Part shown: piece after piece, positions 1 to 9,800 of the stretch | How positions within the stretch are numbered: the first letter of the stretch is position 1 | How the letters are laid out: the number at the start of each line of letters is the position of its first letter | Assembly: GCA_938015295.1 (NCBI GenBank) | Contig: CALLQB010000046.1 | Span: 1 to 61,417, forward strand | DNA from: an uncultured Acidimicrobiales bacterium | Lineage (GTDB): Bacteria; Actinomycetota; Acidimicrobiia; Acidimicrobiales; SHLQ01 | Direction: 5' to 3' | DNA: 61,417 nt | Translations under genes and position numbers: made by a program | The notes under the pieces: generated by a model | What the model saw: only the letters and a program-made list of their open reading frames with translations | What the model was told of the DNA's origin: nothing | Database searches by the model: none

Positions 1-14
1 CGAAATGTACTCAT
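1..14 (-). CDS. 5' end of a leftward gene, product unknown (partial)
   Basis: Only the first codons (M-S-T-F) are inside the window. The call rests on an ATG on the minus strand at 14-12 preceded by a good ribosome binding site (GAGGGG, 5-6 bases upstream). It would be divergent from the MaoC fragment at 114. Nothing can be said about its function. Confidence 0.45.
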
Positions 15-113
15 GTTCCCCTCGCTGGGCTCCCAACGGTCCGCTCGTCAAAGGGTAGACGACTGTTCGAACACGCACCTGCGCTCCGCTCTGGGCTCTG
101 GCAGACTTGCGCG

Positions 114-402
114 GTGACCGACTCCAGGAGCCCTACCCGCAGAGCAACCGAACGGCTACCCGACCTCGCAGCCCTTCTTGATACCGATGTCGGCGTCAGC
201 GGCTGGAAACACATCGACCAGGACGCCATCGACGCTTTTGCGGCGCTCACCGGTGACGACGGCCCCATTCACACCCATCCAGCACGGGCGGCTGAGATCG
301 CCCCCTTTGATGGAACGATCGTGCAGGGGTTTCTGATGCTTTCGCACCTCACGGGGTTCGCCAAATCGCTCAGATTGCCCGACAAGGGTGTCATCTTTCG
401 CT
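114..402 (+). pseudogene. MaoC-like (R)-specific hydratase, N-terminal fragment
   Basis: A GTG at 114 opens a frame with a hot-dog MaoC/NodN-type hydratase N-terminus: a 'DAFAALTGDDGPIHTHP' segment with the usual D and H of the active site, followed by 'FDGTIVQGFLMLSHL'. These enzymes hydrate enoyl-CoAs and are normally about 150 residues. Here family likeness stops after about 96 codons ('GVIFRL', near 402); the frame then runs on as unrelated sequence because it overlaps the acyl-CoA ligase in another frame. The C-terminal third is missing. I infer a deletion that removed the end of this gene and the start of the ligase in one step. An assembly collapse would look the same. Confidence 0.7.
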
Positions 403-405
403 TAG

Positions 406-1854
406 GCACTCATCGCGAGTGGTGTCGAGCGCGGCGACCGGGTGGCCTTTATGGGCAACCCCACTCTCGAGTTCTGGATCAACTTTTTGGCCGTCACGAG
501 TGTGGGGGCTTTGTGGGTTGGGCTTAACCCAAAGAATACGAGTGGCGAACTCGACCATGTAGTCAACGACGCCGCACCCCGGCTTCTCTTCGGGTTCTCC
601 ACGATCGACAACGAACCAATGCTCGACGAGCTACGCCGCCTCGCAGCCAAACACGAGTCGGTCGACGCGGTGGTTGTGGTCGACCACGAGCCACCGACTC
701 TCGCCGATGCCGCCACCGAAGCCGTTGTACTGTTGAGCACCTGGCTCGAAGGTGCCGCCACCGTCTCCGACGACGATCTCGCCAGCCGTAGGTCCGAAGT
801 CGACCCGATGGACCCGGCCTATCTGGTGTACACCTCGGGCAGTAGTGGCCAGCCGAAGGGAGCGTTGATAACCCATCGCGGCTCCAATGTGTGCAACGTG
901 ATCGCCATCAAACGCAAAGGACTCGCCGACCGACGGATCATCTGCAACCTGCCGATCAACCATGTGGGCGCCATCGGCGATATCTGCGGACGCACCATGA
1001 CCGGCGGGGGCACCCTTTTCTTTCAGGAGCGGTTCTCGCCCGATGCCATGTTTGACACCATCGAGACAGAACGGCTTAACACGGTCGGCGGCGTGCCAGC
1101 CATGCTGCAGATGTGTGCCGACCATCCACGGTTCGAATCGGTCGATCTGTCCTCGGTCGATCTGCTCGCCTGGGGCGGCGCGGCGATGCCTGCCGAACTG
1201 CTCCAACGGTGGCTCGACAAGACCGGGGCGACCCACTGCACGATGGGTTACGGCATGACCGAAGTAACTGGGGGCGTCACTTACAGCGGCCTCACCGACT
1301 CAGTAGAACTGCTCTGCACCACAGTCGGCACGCCCGACGCACGTCAGCCGATTCGGATATGGCGCGACGGCCAGGAAGCGGCCATTGGTGAAACCGGCGA
1401 GATCCAAACCACCGGCGATTTCCTTATGGCCGGCTACTGGCGCAACCCAGAGGCAACCGCTGCGGCGTTCACCGAAGACGGCTGGTTCAAAACTGGTGAC
1501 CTCGCAGTGCTGCGCGAAGATGGCTACGTGCAGATCGTCGGACGCATGAGCGAGATGTTCAAGAGCGGCGGCTACAACGTGTACCCGCGTGAGGTCGAGC
1601 TGGCCCTCGAGCGGCACCCCGGTATCTCGATGGCCGCGGTCGTCAGTATCGCCGACCCAACGTTTCAGGAGGTCGGTGTCGCCTATGTGATGGGCGAGCC
1701 CAACCTCGACCCCGACGAAATTAGACGATTCGCGGCCGAACATCTTGCCAGCTACAAACTGCCCCGGCAGATCAACATCGTTGCCGAACTTCCGATGCTG
1801 CCGATCGGCAAAGTCGACAAAAAGGCTCTCCAAGTACTCGCCGACGGCGGCTAG
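406..1854 (+). pseudogene. Acyl-CoA synthetase (AMP-dependent ligase), N-terminally truncated
   Basis: This is a class I adenylate-forming enzyme that would activate a carboxylate to its CoA thioester. Visible motifs: P-loop 'YTSGSSGQPKG' (residues about 130-140), 'YGMTEVTGG', the 'TGDLAVLREDGY' hinge region, 'GRMSEMFKSGGYNVYPREVE', and the C-terminal catalytic lysine in 'PIGKVDKK'. The in-frame similarity begins at 406 ('ALIASGVERGDRV'), but a TAG lies at 403-405. The usual first 40 or so residues, including the normal start, are therefore gone. The first available start is GTG at 442, giving 470 residues; it has no convincing ribosome binding site. The catalytic core is intact, so a shortened protein could still be made, but I consider it a decaying gene fused to the MaoC remnant. 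Confidence 0.75.
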
Positions 1855-2151
1855 CTAGTCGCCGAGCGAGTCGGCGAGTTCGGCCAGCACGTCGCCATGG
1901 CAACCCTTCGGAGCACACCAGCAGCCCAAACGTTTGCCCCGTAACTCATCGAGCGAAGCCATGAGTTCGGGTTGCTCGATGATCCACGCCCGGTAGTCGG
2001 CGATCGCTCGCTCGCGTTCGGCATCGCTGTCATCGGCCATCACGAACGGATTGCCCCACTTGCTTCCAGCAAGGTCATGCTCGGGTACCTCTCGACCGAT
2101 GTACACGTCGAATTCTTCCTGCAAATTGTGTACGACAGTTGTGCTGTTCAT
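1855..2151 (-). CDS. DUF4326 domain protein
   Basis: This 98-residue protein has the features of DUF4326: 'SKWGNPF' in the first half and 'GKRLGCWCAPKGCHGDVLAELAD' near the C-terminus (three Cys and a His suggesting a metal or nucleic-acid site). The family is common in phages and actinobacteria; its biochemical role is not established. I chose ATG at 2151 because GGAGAG lies six bases upstream. A longer frame reaching 2421 runs over the neighbouring SDR promoter and is unlikely. The stop abuts the ligase stop, so the two genes are convergent. Confidence 0.8.
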   Translation of the reverse strand: MNSTTVVHNLQEEFDVYIGREVPEHDLAGSKWGNPFVMADDSDAERERAIADYRAWIIEQPELMASLDELRGKRLGCWCAPKGCHGDVLAELADSLGD

Positions 2152-2302
2152 GTTCGCTCTCCACGGCCGGCGATCGTTGCGCGAGACCCTACGCGGACCA
2201 GACGCATCAGCGGTACACGCGGTGCTCGCAGATCGCCGAAATTTGTACACCACGGCCCCAACCCTCCAAGCTAACGAACGCCACAACGTAGGGGGCCACC
2301 AC

Positions 2303-2678
2303 ATGCCGATCGACGGAACGACCTTTGTTATCACCGGCGGTGCCCGAGGAATTGGGGCCGACACCGGCCGGTTGGCCGCGAATCGATGTTCTCCACAACA
2401 ACGCCGGTATCCACGAAGCAATGATCACGTCCGACTTCTCATTCGAGGACATGTCGTTCGAAACCTTCGACCGGGTCATGGCGGTCAACCTTCGCGCCCC
2501 GTTCGTCTGTGCCAAGGCCGCCACGCCGTATCTCAAGAAGAGCGCCCGCTCGCCGTCGATCATTACGGCCGGCTCTACTGGGGCCTTGGTGGGTTACCCG
2601 TCGGGCCTTGCCTACGGCACCAGCAATGGCGGCTCGCTCGCCTGGCGAGGAACCATCGACCAGTTGGGTATGACCTAA
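2303..2678 (+). pseudogene. Short-chain dehydrogenase/reductase with an internal deletion and altered C-terminus
   Basis: An SDR start is seen at ATG 2303: 'FVITGGARGIGADTGRLAANR' carries the TGxxxGxG NAD(P) motif. The reading frame then shifts by one at about 2376 and continues as 'RIDVLHNNAGIHEAM', the middle of an SDR (NNAG motif), up to a Tyr-containing 'YGTSNGG', where the usual catalytic YxxxK has Asn in place of Lys. About 50-60 residues between the cofactor motif and NNAG are missing, and the protein ends early at 2678. The junction sequence CGAATCGA can encode both the end of the first part and the start of the second, which is the signature of a deletion between short repeats. Confidence 0.8.
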
Positions 2679-2690
2679 CCCGGCCAGAAC

Positions 2691-3836
2691 TCAGCTGAGA
2701 ATGGTGGAGAGCTCGCCGATCAAGGCCACGCTGGTCTCGTTGCCCACCAGACCAGCTTGCATTCGGTTCATCATGTACGACATCGTGACCCGGTTATCGA
2801 GATCGTTCAGGACGATCGAGCCGCCCCAGCCTCCCCAGTAGCACTTTCGCCCAGACGTGATGCCGACGACATTGGACGGCGCCGCCAGGTCATAACCAAG
2901 CCCGAATGTGGCCGGAACCATTAGCACTTGATCGACGCCATCGGATTGCGCTTCGAAGATTCGGTCGATGGTCTGCGGCGACAAGAGCTTTACCCCGTTT
3001 GCAGAACCACCGTTCGATATGACCGCTTGAATTTTCGCGACCGACCGTGCATTGCCATGGCCATTGGCGGCACCGATGGTGGAAGCCCGCCACTCGTCGG
3101 TATGTGCAATCGCGGCATCTGGCAGCGGACCGGTGAAGGTCTTGAACATGACACTTTCGGGGTCGAGATCTGGCGGCAGAGGCAGCGGTGGCGGTGGAAT
3201 GACGTTGCTAATCCGAGAGTGATTTTCGGGCGGCGATCCAATCGTGAAGTCGGCATCGAGAGGTTGGGCGATCTCTTCGGCGAAGAACTGCTTGAGTCCA
3301 CGGCCGTCAATCCTGCGGATGACCTCGCCAACCAGGTGGCCCTGGTTCAGCGCGTGGTAGCCCGATGCCGTGCCCGGTTCCCACCACGGAGCCTGGCTCG
3401 CCAATCGAGCCGTGGCTGCCTCGGTGTCGAGGACCTCTTCTGGGGTGATTGGTTGATCCCAGGCAGACACGCCCGACGTGTGCGACAGGAGATGTTTCAC
3501 ACAGACGTCGGCCTTGCCCGCTGCAGCGAACTCGGGCCAGTAGGTCGCCACGGTCGCATCAGGATCGAGAAGCCCACGGTCGACCAGAACAAGAGCAGCG
3601 AGCGCGGTCATTGTTTTGGTGGTCGACCACACGTTCGTCACCGTGTCCGCAGCCCAAGGCGTGGTTCGCTCTTCATCTGACCAGCCGCCCCAGACATCAA
3701 CGACGACCTCGCCATCGACCGCGACGGCGAGTGATGCTCCAAGGTCGTAATCGGAAGCCAGCTGGCGTTCGAGCACCCCAACTAATGCCTCAAATCGTTC
3801 GTCTCGTTGGCCGCTAACTTCGGTCGTCTTTGTCAC
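2691..3836 (-). CDS. Serine hydrolase, beta-lactamase/EstB family
   Basis: A 381-residue beta-lactamase-fold hydrolase (class C / esterase EstB type) that would cleave esters or amides through an acyl-serine. The nucleophile motif SxxK is seen as S-T-T-K in '[12 protein letters not shown]'. A '[18 protein letters not shown]' segment supplies the YxN-equivalent, and a Gly-rich '[11 protein letters not shown]' stretch lies near the C-terminus. I chose GTG at 3836 because GAGGAG lies seven bases upstream; the frame upstream to 4166 overlaps the divergent Rieske gene and is not protein-like. The length is normal, so this copy is intact, in contrast to the truncated relative at 18449. Confidence 0.85.
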   Translation of the reverse strand: MTKTTEVSGQRDERFEALVGVLERQLASDYDLGASLAVAVDGEVVVDVWGGWSDEERTTPWAADTVTNVWSTTKTMTALAALVLVDRGLLDPDATVATYWPEFAAAGKADVCVKHLLSHTSGVSAWDQPITPEEVLDTEAATARLASQAPWWEPGTASGYHALNQGHLVGEVIRRIDGRGLKQFFAEEIAQPLDADFTIGSPPENHSRISNVIPPPPLPLPPDLDPESVMFKTFTGPLPDAAIAHTDEWRASTIGAANGHGNARSVAKIQAVISNGGSANGVKLLSPQTIDRIFEAQSDGVDQVLMVPATFGLGYDLAAPSNVVGITSGRKCYWGGWGGSIVLNDLDNRVTMSYMMNRMQAGLVGNETSVALIGELSTILS

Positions 3837-3858
3837 GAATGTCTCCTCGTTGGTTTGA

Positions 3859-3889
3859 ACCGCACGAGTAGTAGACGACACGGTGCGGT
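3859..3889. promoter_or_regulatory. Inverted repeat in the divergent promoter region
   Basis: ACCGCAC (3859-3865) and GTGCGGT (3883-3889) form a perfect 7-bp inverted repeat with a 17-bp spacer. It lies 23 bases upstream of the serine hydrolase start and 129 bases upstream of the Rieske oxygenase start. It could be an operator for either gene. No regulator gene is adjacent, so the role is a guess. Confidence 0.3.
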
Positions 3890-4017
3890 AGGGGGAACCT
3901 ACCATCGCGCCTCCGCCGGCAACAGATCTCGGTAGCACGAAAGTGCTGCTCAGCCGCACCATCTGCAATCCGTTTGCGCAGCTCGATGCTGGTATTGTCG
4001 CAACGGGGAGACAGACC

Positions 4018-5172
4018 ATGAGCGACATCTTTTCACCGGAGCGGTATGCCGAAACACGCCGGCCTATCGAACACGCGACGCCTTTACCACGTGAGGTGTA
4101 CTTCTCGCAGGAGTGGTACGACCGCGAAGTCGAGACAATCTTTCTCAAGAAGTGGCTCATCGCCACCCGAGAGGAAGAGATCCCGAACCCGGGCGACTAC
4201 GTGCGCATCGACATCATCGATGAGCCGCTGATCATCCTGCGCGATGGCGACGGAGAGATTCGTGCGTTGTCAGCATCATGTCGTCATCGTGGTTCAGAGC
4301 TGCTCGTCGGTACCGGTAACTGCAAGAAGATCACGTGCCCGTATCACGCGTGGACCTACGCACTCGACGGCCGCCTACTCGCGACGCCGTCGATGCAGGA
4401 CGCCGATGGTTTCGACAAATCGCTACATGAGCTGCCATCGGTGCGCGCCGAAACATGGGGCGGTTTCGTGTTCATCAACTTCGATCCAGAAGCAACACCG
4501 CTACTCGCGTCTCTGGGTGGGCTGGTCGACCGGCTCTCCAGCTACCACATGGAGGACATGGTGGTTACCAAGAAGTGGGAGAACCGGTTCAACGCCAACT
4601 GGAAGATCTGGGTCGAAAACTCCCGCGAGGGCTACCACGTGCGCACCGTGCATCGTGAGTCGCTCGATACGTTTTACCCCGGAGCGGTGCGCACCGCGTT
4701 CAAGGCCGACGGCGAACCAATGGTCTATGCGATCAATAGCAGCGACAACGAAAATGGCCTCTACGTGCCGCGCAACCACACGCTGCCGTTTGTTGAGGGC
4801 CTGTCGCCAGAGGACAACGAGACGACGCACTTCATCATTGCCTACCCGCACCTGCTACTGAACGTGCCGCCCGACCGCATCACCTTTCATCAGTACTTTC
4901 CTGAGGGACCCGAGTGGACCCGCATCACCTCGTGGTGCTGCTTTCCAAAGACCACGGTCGACCGGCCCGATTTCGAGACCGAAGTCGAAGACAAGTACTA
5001 CCCATCGATGGACTTGTTCCTGGCCGAGGACAAAGGCGTGTGCGAGATCGTGCACCGGGGTCTACGAGGCCGCCTCGCCGGTGTCTCGCGTTACTCACCG
5101 TCCGAAGAGCGAACGGTGCATGAGTTCTCGAACTATGTTCTCGACCACGTGATCGGCCCGGTCGACAGCTGA
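4018..5172 (+). CDS. Rieske non-heme iron oxygenase, large (alpha) subunit
   Basis: This 384-residue protein has an N-terminal Rieske [2Fe-2S] domain, with 'CRHRG' and, 17 residues on, 'CPYHAW' supplying the two Cys and two His ligands (residues about 90-115). The C-terminal catalytic domain has '[19 protein letters not shown]', the bridging acidic residue and the two His that bind mononuclear iron. Such enzymes oxygenate or demethylate aromatic and quaternary-ammonium substrates using electrons from a separate reductase, none of which is encoded next door. ATG 4018 is preceded by GGGGAGA. It is the first gene of a tight operon with RidA (15-bp gap) and a phosphotriesterase-like protein. Confidence 0.88.
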   Translation: MSDIFSPERYAETRRPIEHATPLPREVYFSQEWYDREVETIFLKKWLIATREEEIPNPGDYVRIDIIDEPLIILRDGDGEIRALSASCRHRGSELLVGTGNCKKITCPYHAWTYALDGRLLATPSMQDADGFDKSLHELPSVRAETWGGFVFINFDPEATPLLASLGGLVDRLSSYHMEDMVVTKKWENRFNANWKIWVENSREGYHVRTVHRESLDTFYPGAVRTAFKADGEPMVYAINSSDNENGLYVPRNHTLPFVEGLSPEDNETTHFIIAYPHLLLNVPPDRITFHQYFPEGPEWTRITSWCCFPKTTVDRPDFETEVEDKYYPSMDLFLAEDKGVCEIVHRGLRGRLAGVSRYSPSEERTVHEFSNYVLDHVIGPVDS

Positions 5173-5186
5173 ACAAGGAAACTCCA

Positions 5187-5579
5187 ATGGCAACCCGAGA
5201 AAGCATTTCAATCCCCAACGTCGCCGAACCGGCCGATCTTCGCGCTGGTTCGCAATGCATCCGCAAAGGCGACCTGCTGTTCATCTCCGGACAGATCTCG
5301 ATGGATAACGGCGAGTTGGTTGGCCCCAACGATCCGTTGGAACAGTGCCGCCAATGCCTCCGCCATATCGAGAGCTTTGTGACCGCAGCCGGCGGCACCA
5401 TGGACGATGTGGTTTCACTCGACATTTTCCTCACCGACATTCGCTACCGCCCTCAAGCAGGTGAGGCCCGAGCAGAGTTCTTCAACGCTCCCGGCCCAAG
5501 TGCCACCCTGGTCGGTGGCGTCGATCTGGCGTTCGAGGGTCTGTTGGTAGAAATCAGCGCTCGGGCGGTGCTGTCGTAA
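5187..5579 (+). CDS. RidA/YjgF family enamine/imine deaminase
   Basis: A 130-residue member of the RidA (YjgF/YER057c/UK114) family, which hydrolyses reactive enamines and imines to ketones and ammonia. The family signature is visible in 'KGDLLFISGQISMDNGELVG', in 'QCRQCLRHIESFVTAAGGTMDDVV' and in the C-terminal 'LVEISARAVLS'. The segment that usually supplies a conserved Arg is 'GPSATLVGGVDLAFEGLLVEI' here, where the Arg is not evident. It is translated from ATG 5187 with a preceding AAGGAAA. Its place between an oxygenase and a hydrolase suggests it clears an imine product of N-dealkylation or amine oxidation. Confidence 0.85.
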   Translation: MATRESISIPNVAEPADLRAGSQCIRKGDLLFISGQISMDNGELVGPNDPLEQCRQCLRHIESFVTAAGGTMDDVVSLDIFLTDIRYRPQAGEARAEFFNAPGPSATLVGGVDLAFEGLLVEISARAVLS

Positions 5580-5581
5580 CC

Positions 5582-6628
5582 ATGCAAATGCGCGGCTTCG
5601 CCCAGACGGTCCTCGGCCCTGTCGCCGCAGCTGAGCTTGGCATTACCTTGGCCCACGACCATGTGTTGATGGACGGCTCGTTTATGTACGTCGATCCGCC
5701 GACGCCTGCCGATCAACCGCTGGCCGACGAGCAGATAACCCTCGAAAATCGTGGCTGGGTCGCGTACCACTGGACATCGAATCACCACAACGTGTCACTC
5801 GATTCCGAAGAGCTCGCCATCGCCGAACTGCACCGGTTTACCGCTGCGGGTGGCCGAACGATCGTCGATCCGACCAACAACGGACTCGGCCGAGATCCGG
5901 CGCCACTGGTCAGGATCGCCGAGGCAACCAACACCAACATCATCATGGGGGCCGGTTACTACCTCGGAGGCACGCATCCGGCCGACATGGACAACCGGAG
6001 CGTCGACGATCTCGCCGAAGAAATCATTCGCGACATCACCGTCGGGGTCGACGGCACCGACGTACAAGCCGGGCTCATCGGCGAGATCGGCTGCACCTAT
6101 CCGTTCCTACCGAACGAGGAGAAGAGCCTTCGAGCGGGCGTGGCCGCCCAACTGGCAACGGGCGCCCCGCTTATGGTGCACCCTGGGCGCGACCCGCAGT
6201 GCCCGGTCGATATCGCCCGCATCATCGATGAAGAGGGCGGCGACCTCACCCGTACCACGATCTGTCACATCGACCGCACCTGCATCGATCGAGGTTGGCT
6301 CGCCGAGATGGCCGCCACCGGTTGCTACCTCGAGTACGACCTGTTCGGCAACGAAAGCTCGTGGTACCCGCCGAACCCGAGTGTCGACATGCCATCGGAT
6401 GCCGAACGAATGGATGTGGTGCTCTGGCACTTCGAGAACGGTTTCGAACGTCAGATCTTGTTGTCGCACGACATCGCCACCAAACACCGGCTGCATGCCT
6501 ATGGCGGACTCGGCTACGACCACCTCGTCACCAATGTGGTGCCCCGGCTTCGTCAACGCGGTCTCAGCGACAGTGACATCGATCTGTTGATCGTCGAGAA
6601 TCCAGCACGCCTGCTCGCTTTCGCTTAG
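5582..6628 (+). CDS. Phosphotriesterase-family metal-dependent hydrolase (lactonase/amidohydrolase)
   Basis: A 348-residue TIM-barrel amidohydrolase of the phosphotriesterase family. The binuclear metal site is visible: 'LAHDHVLMDG' (HxH), 'GLIGEIGC' where Glu replaces the carboxylated Lys as in many lactonase-like members, 'MVHPGRDP', 'CHIDRT', and 'LSHDIATKHR' with the final Asp. Members hydrolyse lactones or phosphotriesters; the real substrate is unknown. The start ATG follows the RidA stop by two bases, so the two are translationally linked. A second in-frame ATG at 5588 is possible. It probably opens a ring or ester made from the oxygenase product. Confidence 0.85.
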   Translation: MQMRGFAQTVLGPVAAAELGITLAHDHVLMDGSFMYVDPPTPADQPLADEQITLENRGWVAYHWTSNHHNVSLDSEELAIAELHRFTAAGGRTIVDPTNNGLGRDPAPLVRIAEATNTNIIMGAGYYLGGTHPADMDNRSVDDLAEEIIRDITVGVDGTDVQAGLIGEIGCTYPFLPNEEKSLRAGVAAQLATGAPLMVHPGRDPQCPVDIARIIDEEGGDLTRTTICHIDRTCIDRGWLAEMAATGCYLEYDLFGNESSWYPPNPSVDMPSDAERMDVVLWHFENGFERQILLSHDIATKHRLHAYGGLGYDHLVTNVVPRLRQRGLSDSDIDLLIVENPARLLAFA

Positions 6629-6883
6629 CCGCTCGCCGCGTCGAGCCGCTGCACAAGGTTGCGACCACGAGGCACGTCAGCCAGGTCAGAACCCAGTCAG
6701 ACACCGGTAAGAAACCGGCTGAGAAACCGGCTGAGAAACATTGAGAAGCGACAAAGGTGCAGGCTACGGTGTTACCGGGGGCACAATCGTCCGATTTTCG
6801 GGAAAACACGAAGGCGCAACCCACATAACCAACACTGGCGGAAAACTACGTAGTTCTCTGCCGTCCGCGGGAGGACACTACTG
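6629..6883. other. Intergenic leader of the giant gene, no gene seen
   Basis: 255 bases with no credible ORF. It contains a three-unit 12-bp tandem repeat at 6709-6744 (unit close to GAGAAACCGGCT) and, before 6884, a good ribosome binding site GGGAGGAC. The promoter of the giant gene must lie here, but I cannot point to clear -35/-10 boxes. Confidence 0.5.
6709..6744. repeat. 12-bp tandem repeat, three units
   Basis: Three consecutive 12-bp units: AAGAAACCGGCT, GAGAAACCGGCT and a degenerate GAGAAACATTGA. They lie about 140 bases upstream of the giant surface-protein start. They could be slippage products or binding-site copies affecting its transcription. Confidence 0.6.
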
Positions 6884-9800
6884 GTGGGATCGACCTATTC
6901 TTCGACGCCCGAGACTGCTCGGGGGCTCCGAGTAGCTGTGAGCGTAGCCGTGACCGTCTTTGCTCTGATCGCTGCGCTACTTGCGCCAGCCACCGCCGCC
7001 AATGCGGCGGTCGAGGCAGACAAGCCGGCTCGGCTACCCACTTCCGATAGCCAAACAGCTGCAGCGTCGGGTGGTCTGCGCCTCGCGCAGGCATCGGGCG
7101 AGCCTCCGCTCGAGGTTCTCGATCCCGGTCTCGCAGGCGACCTCGTCGGAAGCTCGGTCGCGACCTGGGAAGATAAGCTGATCGTTGGCGCACCTGGGGC
7201 CAACGGCGGCAGCGGTACTGCCTTCGTGTACGGCCGGTCCCCAGGAGGCGACTGGCAACTCGAGGCTGACCTCGGGAGCCTTACCGCGTTGACCCCCGCA
7301 GAGGCGATGGGTTCATCGGTAGCTGTAGCCGGCGCCGACAACGACGAAAGTTATCTAGCCGCCGTTGGCAGCCCTGGCTCCAACACGGTGCGCCTGTTTC
7401 AGTGGACGTTAGCAACCGGATGGACGCTTGCTCGCGAGATCGTTCGGAGTGGCCCCGACGTCGCATTTTTTGGACATGACGTTGACGTGCAAAGGGTGCA
7501 GATCGGTTTTCGCGCGGGCACTTTCCAACTAGCCGTGGGCGCTCCCGGTAATGAAACGATCCCCGGACGCATCGCGGCCTATCGCTGGGATGGCACGACT
7601 CTTACCCTCGACAGCGATACAACGTGTCCGTCCTGCTCTCTAGCAGCTGATCGATTCGGCGAGGCTGTGGCCGTTGACGGAGACCTTCTTGTCGTCGGCG
7701 CGCCCGGCGACGACTCGGCGTGGGTGTACGAGCGCGACGCCGACTTCAACTGGGCGTTTACCGCTGAACTCAACGACCCAAGCGGCATCGTCGATGCAAA
7801 TTTCGGCGCCGCTGTCGATGTCGACCAAATCGTCGGCGGGGTCATTGTGGTCGGGGCCCCTTTAGCAGCGCTCGAACCCGCGCTCGCTCCGATTATACAG
7901 TATCGCCGAAACGGTTCAGCCTGGGATAGTGGGACCTATCACTCGGCGCCAGCGGCAGGCACCGCCGGCCTCGGGGAACACTTGTCCTACCAAGACGGAC
8001 TGACCATCTCTGGCGACGAGTTATGGACCGGCATCACACCGGTGAACTCGCCGCTTGAGTTCGGCGGGCATGCAGCCGAAATTTCTGACAGCGGCGACAT
8101 CGTCGTCGGGGCTCCAAATGCAGACGGCGCCGCCGGCGCGCAAGCTGGCCTTGCCTACACCTACTACTGGCCCGACGATGTTGGATCCCAGGTTCTTCCT
8201 GGCACCTTTCTGCGCGACTTTCGCGACCACGCGCGCCTCAGTACGGGCCGTGACGGTGTCGACATCGAGGGCGATCGCGCCATCGCAGGTGCCTCGTTTG
8301 ATGCGGCCGGCGCTGGCACGGCCTTTGTGCTGGAGCGGTCTGGGTCGACGTGGGTAGTCGCCGACGAACTCGATAACCCTTCACCCGCCAACGGCGAATT
8401 TTTTGGCACCGCTGTCGCTATCAACGACACCTACGCCGTCGTAACCGAGCCAACGGCTGGCATTCACTGGTGGGTTGCTACGACTGGATCCTGGACCTAC
8501 CAAGGCCTTATCTCTCCCCCCACGCCGCGTTTTCTCAACAGCATTGATCTCGATGGCGACCGTTTTGCCGTTGCAGCGCAACCCAGCGGCGGAATGCATG
8601 AGGTCTTTGTCTACACACTCGACGGTGGATCTGGCACCGCAGCGCTAACCACTGTGCCCGTCCCGTCGGATCAAACCACTAAGGGTTCAGCCCTGGTCAA
8701 ACTCGACGGGTCTGACCTCTTTGTTGCGGTCGACCGCCACCCAACCACCGGCCCAGAAACTTCCAACAACGGTCGGGTCTATGTCTTCAACGAGACGAGC
8801 GCCGATACGTGGTCGCAGATACAAACCATCGACGATCCTGTCTCCGGCGCCAACTCACTATTTGGCGCCGATGTCGACCTCGACAACGGCCGAGCTCTGG
8901 TTGGCGCTCTGCGCGGTGGCGCCCATCTCTTCGAGCGAGATGCCGCAACCGGACAGTGGACCTACACCAGTTCGTTCACGCCGACCTATGGCAGCGGAGC
9001 GGCTGTTAACAGCGTTCGAGCTGTCGGGCTAGATGGCCCGCTCGCCGTCGTCTCCTCGAGCACCGAACAATTCGAGGGCTTACAAACCGGCGTTGCCTCG
9101 GTTTTCGTCGGCGCCGGTGCAAGCTGGACCGAGACCGATTTCCTTACCCCCGTCGACCCAGAGAACGACCAACGTTTCGGCCAAACCCTAAGCCTCGACG
9201 GAACAACGGTCCTCGTCGGTTCACCGTTTGACAATAGCCTTCGGGGCGTCGACTCCGGAGCGATTTACCCCTTCGAATTGTCCGCACCGAGCCCACCAGT
9301 AGTGACAATCAACGCGCCAACCGACGGCGCAATTCTTCCCGCCGACGGTGGCGCCACAGCCGACTTCTCCTGCACCACCAGCACCGGAGACCCGTTGTCG
9401 TGCGCCGCCGACCTAGACGGAACCGCAGTGGCGTCAGGCGACCCAATCGACAGCGAGCAGGGTTCACGCACGCTGACCGTCAGCGCCACCGACGGTGCAT
9501 TAACCACCGAAGAAACAGCCTCGTTTACGGTGCTACCCGAGATTCCCGAAGGACTGATCAACCCCGAGGCACCTGGCGGCGCGTCGGCAGGAACTTCGGT
9601 ATCTGCATACGGTGATTTACTGGCGGTGGGCGCGCCAGGCGAGAACACCGATACCGGAGCGGTGTATCTTTTTCGGCGAACCGACGGGGCGTATGTATTG
9701 GTCGCACGGATCGATGCGGAGGCAAACGCTCAGTCCGATGCTCGATTTGGCACAGCCGTCGATCTCCATCAGCGAATTGGCAATGGCGCGATCTATCTCG

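Noticed and set aside
2051..2698. A 215-codon frame across the SDR region
   Set aside because: Its first part is the promoter and leader of neighbours, and its last part overlaps the SDR in the wrong frame after the deletion.
6700..6880. Possible cyclic-di-GMP riboswitch upstream of the giant gene
   Set aside because: GGCTACGGTGTTACCG resembles one arm of a GEMM element, but the rest of the conserved core is absent and the pairing does not hold.
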